Assembly (NCBI RefSeq): GCF_000209165.1
Contig: NC_009042.1
Coordinates: 2,666,001-2,730,000, forward strand
Direction: 5' to 3'
Length of the DNA: 64,000 bases
Source of the DNA: Scheffersomyces stipitis CBS 6054
Lineage: Eukaryota > Ascomycota > Pichiomycetes > Serinales > Debaryomycetaceae
Part shown: positions 37,912-46,884 of the stretch, piece after piece
Layout: every line of letters starts with the position of its first letter
Position numbering within the stretch: position 1 is the first letter of the stretch
Program-made: the position numbers and the translations under genes
The notes under the pieces: generated by a model
The model's input: only the letters and a program-made list of their open reading frames with translations
What the model was told of the DNA's origin: nothing
Database searches by the model: none

Positions 37912-39753
37912 CTATTTCTCATTATAGAAGAACTCAGCTTTAGGAAGAACTTGGCCGTTGATATCCCTCAGTATTCCTAATTCCAAGAGCTTGCCGAATG
38001 TAGCTGCAAAATCTCTGAAATATGCTTGCTCGTCTCTACTATACACGATAACCCAGCGGAGGTACTCGGGGTCCCGAAGAAGCTCCATATCAGTGTTGAG
38101 CATCATGAGACTTTTATCTTCATTGAAGTATTGCTCCCTACCAGTCTCTGGTACAGTACCCTTCTGCCAATTCTCATTCACCAAGACCTTGTAGAAGTCG
38201 TTGGAGAATTGGATAGGGTTTGTCGTCCACTTTCCTTCCCATCCGCTAAACCTTTTATGACATCTACCTAAGCTATGTGCTCCGAGTAAAATAACAGCCT
38301 CCTGGTCTCCGAATCCCATTCGCTGAAAAGTACTTCTAATATGGCCGGCATCTTTATCTGCAAAAGGTAGATGCCCATTACTGGGAACATGTCGGTCATC
38401 TCTACAGTCAACACGACCTGCAGTCCATGGAATCTCCGGTCCTCCCATGGACTCTATGGCTACTTTACCCGCTAATGTCCAGAGGTCAGAATAGCTGATC
38501 CGAGGGAATTTCTGTTTCACGGGTTCAAGGGCAGCACGGGATATGTCTAGTCCAGTATTGCCTTCATCGGTGATCTCCGGAACAAATCTCATGGTAGCTC
38601 CATTAGATCCTCCATTGCCAGTAGAAATGTCGTACGTTGCACAGCAATGCCATGCTAACCGGAGTATGATGGGTGCAAGAGACCCATCATCGTAACCTGG
38701 GGTTGGAAAAACCTCTTGAATAGCCTTGATCACTAAGTCAATATACTCCTGATCTTCATTAGGATCGATTGACTTATTTATCCTATGGGAAACTAGACCC
38801 GAGGGAGGTGCACCGTAATCAACTTTGGTCTTGGGTACCATTTTCAACACAACCTTGGACTTTTTATTGTTTGGTAATTGAATGTTGATGTACTTCACAG
38901 GTCCTCCAGTCTTTGCTCCTTTGACCTGTAATGCTTGAGTTTGCGGAGTTGAAGTTTGCCGACGTTGAAGTACATTATTTCTTGCAATTTTTGGTTCCTT
39001 CTTTAAACGAGGTCCTGAAATGTAAGGGTATTTCTGTTGTAGTGGTGAAGCTGGGGCAATGGGAACTTTTTTGGTTGCAGCTGGCACTTCAACATTTACA
39101 GCTTGTGGAAGTGGCACCAAAGGGCATGAAGGTTTCAACAGTGGGGACTCAAATTTGAGTGGTTCTTCAAATGCTACATGTTGCAAGGGAGGGTCAGTGA
39201 CTTCTTGGGAAACTGTGACATTGGGCGTAGAGTAAGATTCTGAAGAAGCGGAGGCTAACAGAGTTACCTCTTTCGCTACAAGGTAATCCTCAAACGTGTC
39301 GTACTTACCAAGAGGTATTCCTTTAAACTGGTATGTTACTTTCTGGCTGTTGGGATTTAACTTGCGCAAGACACAAAATGGTGAATGGATGAAATATCGA
39401 TCGAATGTATATTCTGCTCTCTCGGGGCTCAGTCTGAGGTCTTGCAAAAAGTTTGTAACAATTATTTGCAACTGTTCAATAAGATCGCTGAAGGGCTGCA
39501 TAAGTGTCGTAGCAAAGGCTTGAACCGGACGATAGGGCAGCAAAAAAGTGGAAGGAAGAGATACAAGAGTGAATATGAAGGTCGCCTTGGCATTTAAAGA
39601 TGACAAAAGGCTTCTGGTGGTGAACTGAATTAACATTAGTGGAAACACTAGGATAAAGAAGGCGACATTTGCACCCAAAAGGAGCGGCCGAATGGCAGTT
39701 TGACTAAAGCTCTGGCTATTCGCCCAATATGGTTTGACATCAACTGTATACAT
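37912..39753 (-). CDS. Membrane-anchored class I haem peroxidase, cytochrome c peroxidase-like, 613 aa
   Basis: The C-terminal about 270 residues are a cytochrome c peroxidase-type domain. The distal Arg-x-x-Trp-His is in RLAWHCCATYD (His about 368), the proximal His is in LLGAHSLGRCH (about 493) and the Trp191 equivalent is in GWEGKW. The MLNTDMELLRDPEYL block is also present. In front lie about 340 residues not found in Ccp1: two hydrophobic segments near residues 19-45 and 57-76, a helical region, and a Pro/Thr/Gln-rich linker (about 170-320). The catalytic residues are intact, so the domain should bind haem and reduce peroxide. Where the N-terminal segments insert (mitochondrial or other membrane) is unknown. 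It is not Ccp1 itself and could be a second clade-specific peroxidase. The start ATG is at 39753-39751. It is divergent from RVS167. Confidence 0.85.
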   Translation of the reverse strand: MYTVDVKPYWANSQSFSQTAIRPLLLGANVAFFILVFPLMLIQFTTRSLLSSLNAKATFIFTLVSLPSTFLLPYRPVQAFATTLMQPFSDLIEQLQIIVTNFLQDLRLSPERAEYTFDRYFIHSPFCVLRKLNPNSQKVTYQFKGIPLGKYDTFEDYLVAKEVTLLASASSESYSTPNVTVSQEVTDPPLQHVAFEEPLKFESPLLKPSCPLVPLPQAVNVEVPAATKKVPIAPASPLQQKYPYISGPRLKKEPKIARNNVLQRRQTSTPQTQALQVKGAKTGGPVKYINIQLPNNKKSKVVLKMVPKTKVDYGAPPSGLVSHRINKSIDPNEDQEYIDLVIKAIQEVFPTPGYDDGSLAPIILRLAWHCCATYDISTGNGGSNGATMRFVPEITDEGNTGLDISRAALEPVKQKFPRISYSDLWTLAGKVAIESMGGPEIPWTAGRVDCRDDRHVPSNGHLPFADKDAGHIRSTFQRMGFGDQEAVILLGAHSLGRCHKRFSGWEGKWTTNPIQFSNDFYKVLVNENWQKGTVPETGREQYFNEDKSLMMLNTDMELLRDPEYLRWVIVYSRDEQAYFRDFAATFGKLLELGILRDINGQVLPKAEFFYNEK

Positions 39754-40124
39754 GATAGGATCTGACGATATTTAAAATCAACAAATAAAATGACATGAAT
39801 ATATAGAAGTCTTACTGAATTTTCAGCGCCTAGTTGCAAAAACGATAGAAATTGAACCTGCAGGAGCCGGAACCCAAATGTTGATTATTGTTACCGTATT
39901 TGCTTGACTTGCGCACGACCACCATCATCCGTCCTTCCCCAAGCCAAGGGGCCGTTTCAATTTAGTGTAGTGGCACTTCGTCTTCTTCAGATAGATATCA
40001 ACAATTGTGTTTAGACGTTCACCAGTCGTGCTTTAATAGCAATTTGGTGATAGATTTGTCGATATTGTGGCCCCACTATTTCCAATTGAAACAATTATTG
40101 TATTACCATTAACTATTTTCAAAA
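39754..40124. other. intergenic, divergent promoter of the peroxidase-like gene and RVS167
   Basis: 371 bp, no gene seen. Confidence 0.5.
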
Positions 40125-41558
40125 ATGTCGTTTAAGGGCCTCAAGAAAACGATCGTCCGGGCTCCCCAGAACTTCCGTCAAAAGATGAATATGGGAGACA
40201 TCACAAGCGATGCTGTCTACCAGGATGCTGAACGAAGATTCAAAGAATTGGAGATGGAAACCAAGAAATTGAGTGACGAGTCTAAGCGGTACTTTCTGGC
40301 CGTTAATGGGATGTTGGACTACCAGATAGATTTTTCCAAGGCCATTGAGGAAATCTACAAACCCATTAGTGGTCGGTTGTCGGACCCAAACTCTACTGTC
40401 CCCGAGGATAATCCCGAGGGTATCCAGGCCGCCGACCAATACAGAGAAGTAGTTAAAGAGTTGAAGGAAACATTGAAGCCAGACTTGGAACTTATTGAAA
40501 AGCGTATTGTTGGTCCGGCCCAGGAGCTTTTGAAGGTGATCCAGTCCATCAGAAAGATGGCTGTTAAACGTGACCACAAGCAGGTGGATTTGGATCGTCA
40601 CAAGAGAACTCACAAGAAGTACGAGGATAAGAAGGAAAGAACTGCCAAGGACGAAGAAAAGATGTATAATGCAGAGGCGGAAGTGTCTATTGCTCAGCAG
40701 GAATACGATTACTACAATGATATGTTGAAGACCGAGTTGCCCATCTTGTTCCAGATGCAGGCGGACTTCATCAGACCGCTATTTGTCAGTTTCTACTACA
40801 TGCAATTGAACATATTCTATACGTTGTACAACCGTATGGAGGAGTTGAAAATTCCCTACTTTGACTTATCCACTGATATCGTAGAGGCCTACAATTTCAA
40901 AAAGGGCAACATCGAGGAACAGACCGATGCTATAGGTATAACCCACTTTAAGGTGGGCCACGCCAAGTCCAAATTGGAAGCTACTAAAAGACGCCATGCA
41001 TTGAATAGTCCTCCTCCAGGAGGGGTTCCTGGTGCTCCAGGATACGGGGAACAGTTACCAGGATATACTGCTGGTCAATACGGCCAACAGGAGCCTCAGT
41101 ATGGAGACTATAAAAATGCGCTGGGTGCTTACCAACCTCCAGCAGCCCCTGGAGCTTATGGTGCTTATGGCCAACCTCCGGCTGGTACTACAGCCCCCGT
41201 TACTCCTGCTTATGGAGCGTATGGCCAGCAGACCCCTGCAAGTACTGGGACCTCATCCTATGGAGGTTATGGTCAAGCTCCTTCCCCAGTTTCTACTGGC
41301 TACGGTGCTGCTGCAGGTTCTCCTGTGGCTGCCGCTCCCCCTACTTATGGTGCTCTTCCTACTCCTGCGGCCACGGCGGGAGGTCAGACTTGTACAGCAT
41401 TATATGATTACACAGCACAAGCTCAGGGCGATTTGACTTTCCCAGCTGGTGCTGTGATTGAAGTAGTGGAGAAGACTGCTGATGCTAACGGCTGGTGGAC
41501 TGGTAGATACAATGGTCAAACCGGTGTTTTCCCAGGAAATTATGTGCAGTTGGGTTAG
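40125..41558 (+). CDS. RVS167: BAR-SH3 amphiphysin-like protein Rvs167, 477 aa
   Basis: Membrane-bending protein of endocytic actin patches that works with Rvs161 in vesicle scission. It has an N-terminal BAR domain (about 1-255) with KYFx[25 protein letters not shown] and [13 protein letters not shown] Gly/Pro/Ala/Tyr-rich linker covers about 285-415, and a C-terminal SH3 domain covers about 418-476 ([18 protein letters not shown] ... [20 protein letters not shown]). Codon 58 (40296-40298) is CTG and aligns with the Ser of the family motif KYFSAVNGML, a second indication of CUG=Ser. The start context is aaaaATGtcg. Confidence 0.97.
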   Translation: MSFKGLKKTIVRAPQNFRQKMNMGDITSDAVYQDAERRFKELEMETKKLSDESKRYFLAVNGMLDYQIDFSKAIEEIYKPISGRLSDPNSTVPEDNPEGIQAADQYREVVKELKETLKPDLELIEKRIVGPAQELLKVIQSIRKMAVKRDHKQVDLDRHKRTHKKYEDKKERTAKDEEKMYNAEAEVSIAQQEYDYYNDMLKTELPILFQMQADFIRPLFVSFYYMQLNIFYTLYNRMEELKIPYFDLSTDIVEAYNFKKGNIEEQTDAIGITHFKVGHAKSKLEATKRRHALNSPPPGGVPGAPGYGEQLPGYTAGQYGQQEPQYGDYKNALGAYQPPAAPGAYGAYGQPPAGTTAPVTPAYGAYGQQTPASTGTSSYGGYGQAPSPVSTGYGAAAGSPVAAAPPTYGALPTPAATAGGQTCTALYDYTAQAQGDLTFPAGAVIEVVEKTADANGWWTGRYNGQTGVFPGNYVQLG

Positions 41559-41874
41559 ATCTGTTGCTAATAGATCTGGTTGTAGAATTGCTATGCTGAC
41601 GATATCTTGAGAGCAATGCAATTAATTATAGTTGTTCATTGTTGCTCATAATCGATAATGCTAAATCTACGAACCGGCAACTATCGAAAATATAGCTTAT
41701 ACATATAAATACTGAATAATGTACGATCATCGATTACATAGAGCCTTTTATGGAGTTAACTGCTAGGATAAACTAAATTTGCCATGAGCAATAACAACAT
41801 TCACCCACATTTCTTCTATGAACTACCATTTATTTCTTATACCCCGAAGCAGTACCGATTTAGGGACTGATAAA
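41559..41874. other. intergenic between convergent RVS167 and the beta-glucosidase
   Basis: 316 bp between two stop codons, AT-rich 3' flanks only. Confidence 0.5.
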
Positions 41875-44430
41875 CTATAAACCTAACCAGAAGTAAGTCT
41901 TGGAGGTTTCAAACTCGTCTTCGAGAGTGATATTGTCAGAACTGTTACCAACAGAAATTTTATACTTGCCCTTTTCAGATTGCCATTTGTTCTTGTACCC
42001 GTTCCAGAATGAAGTGGCTTCCTTGACGGAAACACTCAACTCAAGTGTCTTGGTTTCGCCAGCCTTGACGAAGACTTTTCCGAAGTCCTTCAATTCTTTC
42101 ACTGGTCTGTTAATGCTTGGGTTGACCTGAGAAACGTACAATTGAACAACTTCAGCACCATCCACCTTACCAGTATTAACGACACTGACCTTGGCGTTGA
42201 TAATTTCTTGGTCATACTCTACTACTAAGTCTTTGAGCTCGAAGGTAGTGTAGGACAAACCGTAGCCGAATGGGAACAATGGTTCAACACCGACCTTCTC
42301 GTAGTATCTATAGCCAACATAGATATCTTCACCGTATAATACTTGCCCATGTGTTGAAGCAAAGTTCAAGTACGAAGGATTGTCTTGAAGTCTCTTAGGG
42401 AAAGTCATAGACAACTTACCAGAGGGATTGTAGTCACCAAACAACACATCGGCAATGGTGTTACCCAATTCATTACCACCGTACCAGGCTTGGACAAAAC
42501 CCTGTACTTTGTTGATCCATGGAAGGGTCACAGGAGAGCCCGACTGGTTGACAACAATGACATTCTTGTTGACGGCAGTAATGGCATCCACTAATTCATT
42601 GGTAGCACCTGGGATATCCATAGTAGGTCTGTCGAAACCTTCAGATTCCCATTCCTTTGAGATACCAACAACCAAGATAACCTTGTCAGCTTCCTTGGCC
42701 ACAGCAACTGCCTTAGCAATTGCAGCTTCAGCAGTAGAAATCATTCTGATACCGAAAAAGACACCTCCCCCTTCAAGAGCTGCCTTGTTCAAGGTGAAAG
42801 TAGGCGAAGAACCAAACTCAACTCTGATGTTGTACTTTTTGCCCTTCTCCAATTTCTTGACACCTCTTTCTTCTCTGGTACCCAAACCCAAGAAGAAAGC
42901 ATCACCTTTCACTTGCTTGGTCTTGTTGTCAACAACCAATTCGTCATCAACAAAAAGTTGGGCAGTACCCAAACAGGAAGCTCCAAACTCATAGTCACCA
43001 GTTTCATCGGGAATATAGATTCCATGGAAATCAGCGTAGAACAAGAGTTGTCCTGGTTTCAAGTGTTTACTTTTGTAGTCAGAAAGGAAGATTTTGGAAG
43101 TAGACAAAGTGAAAGTTTCGAAGTGTTCTCTGTCAGCGGCTCCTGGAGCTTGCTTGTAGAACTTGGCAGTGATACCCTTCTTACCTTCTTCGTTGATCAA
43201 AGTGTTCCCAACATCGGGTAAGTTTCTGTCCAAAAAAGCACCTAAGGAGTAATCCAAAGATACAGAGTTTCCACCTTCAATGATTTTGGACTCGATACCT
43301 TCGTATGGAGTGATCTTGTAGGCAGCGTTTAACGAAGCAGATCCACCACCAGAATCTTGGGCAGCCTTAGCATTTGGACCGATAACTGCAATTTTCTCTT
43401 GGCCCTTGACAGCAGTCTTAGATAATGGCAAGATGTTATTTTCGTTCTTCAACAAGACAATTGACTCGTCACCAGCCTTTCTCAACAAGTCAGATGCTTC
43501 TTTAGTAGGGTTGGGTGACTCAATGACATCGTCTGGGATTCCAGCCTTCAAACTTTCGTTGACCAATCTCAAGATTGCACGAGCATTGTCATCAATGACA
43601 TCAGTGTGAATTTCATTGGTTTGGATGGCATGAAGTGTTGGTACTTGCTGTCTGAATCTAGTTGGACCAGGCATTTCCAAGTTTAAGCCAGCATCCAACG
43701 ATTCCTTGGTAGAGTAGACACCGTGCCAGTCAGACATGACAGTACCTGTATAGCCCCACTCACCTCTCAAGAGATCTTGCAAAATCTTCTTGTTCTGCGA
43801 AACATGGACACCGTTGATCTTGTTGTAAGCAGTCATTAAGGCTTTTGGATAGGCATCTCTCATGGCGATGTGGAAAGGCTTCAAGTAGATTTCTCTCAAA
43901 GCTCTTTCTGTCATGATTTCGTCCACGGCCTTTCTTTCGTGTTCTTGGTCATTGGCAACGAAATGCTTGAGACAGGCAACAACATTTTGGTTCTGGATAC
44001 CCTTGACAACATTGGCAGCAGCATGTCCAGACAAAACTGGATCTTCAGAGTACGATTCGAACGCTCTTCCTCCCAATGGAGAACGAACAATGTTACACGT
44101 TGGACCCAAGATAACGTGGGCTCCCTTCATCTTCGCTTCCTTACCCATCAACTCACCGGCTTGGAGCAAAACTTCCTTGTTGAAGGTGGCAGCCAAACCA
44201 GTACCACATGGGAAACAGTTGGAAGGAACAGAGTTGAAAAACTTGGTACCTCTGATACCGTTAGGGCCATCTGACACTCTGACACTGGGGATGTTCAATC
44301 TGTCGATGTTCTGGGTGTGCCAGAAGTCCTTACCGGCCAACAAAGAGACCTTTTCTTCAATGGTCAATTGCTCGATCAAGTACTCGATATCAAGCTCCTT
44401 AGGAACAGGTTGTTTAACACTTGGAGTCAT
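41875..44430 (-). CDS. GH3 beta-glucosidase with PA14 insert, probably intracellular, 851 aa
   Basis: Hydrolyses beta-glucosides such as cellobiose to glucose. Family GH3 layout: N-terminal barrel with RVSDGPNGIRG, GPTCNIVRSPLGGRAFESYSEDP, KHFVANDQEHER and the nucleophile Asp in TVMSDWHGVYS (about residue 233). A second alpha/beta domain is interrupted by a PA14 domain (about 395-545, FYADFHGIYIPDETGDYEFG). The acid/base loop region is near WESEGFDRP, and a C-terminal FnIII-like domain follows. This matches the Kluyveromyces/Scheffersomyces BGL type. No signal peptide is present (MTPSVKQPVPKELD), so it should act in the cytoplasm on imported disaccharide. This fits the neighbouring transporters. 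S. stipitis has several BGL paralogs; which number this is cannot be said from the sequence alone. Confidence 0.93.
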   Translation of the reverse strand: MTPSVKQPVPKELDIEYLIEQLTIEEKVSLLAGKDFWHTQNIDRLNIPSVRVSDGPNGIRGTKFFNSVPSNCFPCGTGLAATFNKEVLLQAGELMGKEAKMKGAHVILGPTCNIVRSPLGGRAFESYSEDPVLSGHAAANVVKGIQNQNVVACLKHFVANDQEHERKAVDEIMTERALREIYLKPFHIAMRDAYPKALMTAYNKINGVHVSQNKKILQDLLRGEWGYTGTVMSDWHGVYSTKESLDAGLNLEMPGPTRFRQQVPTLHAIQTNEIHTDVIDDNARAILRLVNESLKAGIPDDVIESPNPTKEASDLLRKAGDESIVLLKNENNILPLSKTAVKGQEKIAVIGPNAKAAQDSGGGSASLNAAYKITPYEGIESKIIEGGNSVSLDYSLGAFLDRNLPDVGNTLINEEGKKGITAKFYKQAPGAADREHFETFTLSTSKIFLSDYKSKHLKPGQLLFYADFHGIYIPDETGDYEFGASCLGTAQLFVDDELVVDNKTKQVKGDAFFLGLGTREERGVKKLEKGKKYNIRVEFGSSPTFTLNKAALEGGGVFFGIRMISTAEAAIAKAVAVAKEADKVILVVGISKEWESEGFDRPTMDIPGATNELVDAITAVNKNVIVVNQSGSPVTLPWINKVQGFVQAWYGGNELGNTIADVLFGDYNPSGKLSMTFPKRLQDNPSYLNFASTHGQVLYGEDIYVGYRYYEKVGVEPLFPFGYGLSYTTFELKDLVVEYDQEIINAKVSVVNTGKVDGAEVVQLYVSQVNPSINRPVKELKDFGKVFVKAGETKTLELSVSVKEATSFWNGYKNKWQSEKGKYKISVGNSSDNITLEDEFETSKTYFWLGL

Positions 44431-45136
44431 CTTGGTGAGAACCTTTAGTGGTTTTGTGGGGTTGAAAAGTTTGAGAGTCGTAAGAAAGAAATAGGGTCGT
44501 TGGCAAAACTTACTCTTATGTAGTTGAAAGCCGCCCTAATCGTCACTGTAGTTTCCTATACAACTTGTTGAGCAAATTGTCGTGTTTCTCCGAAAGAAAA
44601 CTATAGTATGAACTTTATAATGGGAATCGATTGAAGTTGGGGGATGTCCTGAAATAAATTCTGATTGTCCAGGATGCATTTCCATTTTCGGAAGTGTTGC
44701 ACAATTATGGGGACTACTTCCTAATTTGGAAGGGCTTCCGAACAATAAAGATAAATTCAAGGTAGAGCCAAATTCTAAAGTACATCTATTCGCTGGCTCG
44801 AGTTTCTAGCGCTTGTATCCAACGTTGGCTCTTACTAAAGTACAAGAACTCTGGACTTACGTGGACGCAACAGAAAGGTGTACCCATTAACGGATCCCCC
44901 AATCTCTGCTTTGTTCCCATAGTAATAATTTGTTGGCAATTTATTGTCTCTCGTATTCTGACTCTAAAGGCGAATGAAATTTGGCAACAAAGTACATTAC
45001 AAGTAGTGATAGGAAGTCTAGAAATTCATCATTCATATGATGAAACTTTTCCGGTTAGTTTGGGTTTCTTGACACTGCTATCGTGCTTTCGACTAGCAGT
45101 GTATAATTTTACGGCCTACTCTGCAGTTCATTGTGG

Positions 45137-45220
45137 TGTTTATCATAGTTCTTGTAATGCTTATCATAATTCTTGAAGCCTCTATTGTAGTTCGTGTAGC
45201 GTTTATCGTAGATCTGGTAG
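45137..45220. repeat. degenerate tandem repeat, 4 units of 21 bp
   Basis: Four consecutive 21-bp units beginning at 45137, 45158, 45179 and 45200 share the pattern of a T-rich start, TATCATAGTT-like core and CTTGTAA-like end, with several mismatches each. It is too diverged for a recent expansion. Confidence 0.6.
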
Positions 45221-45561
45221 TGTTATTGAATTTTAATTTTGCATGTAATACTGTGACATTGAGTTGTGGAATGACTCTACAAACTGTTCTAACGAACCAT
45301 TCATCGTAAAACGAAACCGGTATGCGAGTGAATCACCTCGAGGATTTGGCACCGAAGAACCTCCCGGAGAAAATACTACTGCTTACGCATATTACTCAAG
45401 AACAGAGAAAATGTGACAATCGATGTTTTGAACAAATCCGTATATCTGGGTATCTTAGCCAATAGAACAAAAGAGGGGAAGGCGGCAGAGCTGCCTCTTT
45501 GGTAACGGATTTCCTACCTATAGACACTATACTTGTAATGCCCCTCCCCCAAGCAGTGTTT

Positions 45562-45568
45562 CCCCCAC
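45562..45568 (-). promoter_or_regulatory. CCCCCAC (GTGGGGG) Mig1-like motif
   Basis: The minus strand carries GTGGGG, a form of the Mig1 core SYGGGG. It is located in the divergent sugar promoter. Confidence 0.4.
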
Positions 45569-45816
45569 CTGGCTTGCAATTTGCAGCAAAGAAACATGCA
45601 AGGTCCGTCGGAGCCCTGTGACTGTCTCGGAGGAGCATGATTAACAAAAGGACATCGTGGAGTACAAACACGAAATGAATTGAACTTTTCATGATCATCA
45701 ATGACCTAGCTTTATTTACAAGAAGACTGTTGAATTGTTTCACATTGTGTCGATACGGATACCCCGTCCACTGATTCGTCCTTATAGGTGCATCTCCATT
45801 CCGCGTCCATAACTAT

Positions 45817-45823
45817 CCCCCAC
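45817..45823 (-). promoter_or_regulatory. CCCCCAC (GTGGGGG) Mig1-like motif
   Basis: Second copy of the same heptamer, flanked by AT on the 3' side as read on the minus strand. Confidence 0.4.
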
Positions 45824-46478
45824 GTACTCACCAACCTCCAAAAGTTCATTGTTCCGTTATTTTTAAGGCACAACATCTTCAGCCTGTATATTTCCTCTGT
45901 TCCTGGAGAAGGAGTTCCTTTTCATTCCATATTTCAATGCCATATTTTAATGCCAAGAACTTGAGCTACACTACAAAAGAAAAAAAATTCCAAACCTTCG
46001 CCGATTGAATCTCACTGCAAAACTCGTTCTCACTACAAGCCCGCGAATTAACACATCCGTTTGACCCATTCCTGTTGTAGAATTAGACATGGAGCCTAGA
46101 ATATGGGATAAGGCATTGACACAGTAATCAGAACCTTAATTACACATTGTTGTTCAGTTATTCGTTCATTTTCTTTCAGCCATTCCATGCGCAACCTGAC
46201 CCGTTTAGGAAATGGTCCCAGATTGCAGGCTTAGCAAATGCTCAGGGCCCCTCCACCACGGTTTAGATGTTCGATGAAATTTCATTGCACAATTAATCTA
46301 GCTGAACTCTTAACGCATTGGCATCTTAATCTTTCAACAAGTAGGTGAAGTCATGGCAAAACAAGAAAATAAATGAAAAAAGCCGGACCACTCATCAATT
46401 TTAGGTTTGTGGAGGTGAAAATCCAGGTGCTATGCGATTTTTAACTTTTTGCAATTAAAGGTCAATTCGGTTCCTTAG

Positions 46479-46485
46479 CCCCCAC
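46479..46485 (-). promoter_or_regulatory. CCCCCAC (GTGGGGG) Mig1-like motif
   Basis: Third copy, about 400 bp upstream of the LAC-type transporter. Confidence 0.4.
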
Positions 46486-46808
46486 TTCGAATCGAATACG
46501 AGGCAGACTGGGGAAATTGTATTTGCAGATCTCCCTCTTTTTTTGGGTCATCTCAGCGTGTGGAAGGACCTAGCCCTCGATGTATAGATCCGTTTACGAA
46601 AGAATGGTGGGATATCTAAAATAAGTACAATGATTAATAACGCACTATAAGGTGGATCAGCATTGTTTGTGTCAACTTTTTCATGCAGCCTTTGTTCATA
46701 ATTATTGCCTTAAGATGGGGGAAAACTAGTTTGTTGCTAAGCGGTGGTAAAATAATTTGAAAATGCTGGAGAACAGAATTTGGGGCAATTGAAAGCTTTT
46801 CTTCCGGA

Positions 46809-46817
46809 TATAAAAAA
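46809..46817 (+). promoter_or_regulatory. TATA box TATAAAAAA of the LAC-type transporter
   Basis: Begins 76 bp upstream of the ATG at 46885, the usual place for a TATA box in a strongly regulated yeast gene. Confidence 0.6.
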
Positions 46818-46884
46818 GCATGTTTCCTACAATTTCTTGAGTAAAAGTTGAAAGCTATCTATAACGAAAAGTCATAATTTAAAT

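Larger units (their letters stand above)
44431..46884. promoter_or_regulatory. 2.45-kb divergent regulatory region of beta-glucosidase and LAC-type transporter
   Basis: Very long shared upstream region without a supportable gene. It contains at least three CCCCCAC motifs (listed separately), further C5/G5 runs at 44896-44900, 45546-45550 and 46717-46721, a degenerate 21-bp minisatellite at 45137-45220 and a TATA box 76 bp before the transporter ATG. A minus-strand frame of about 115 codons (45396-45743) starts with GTG and has no recognisable content. Confidence 0.6.

Noticed and set aside
45396..45743. 115-codon minus-strand frame in the sugar promoter
   Set aside because: It starts with GTG, has no family resemblance and unbiased codon use next to strongly biased neighbours.
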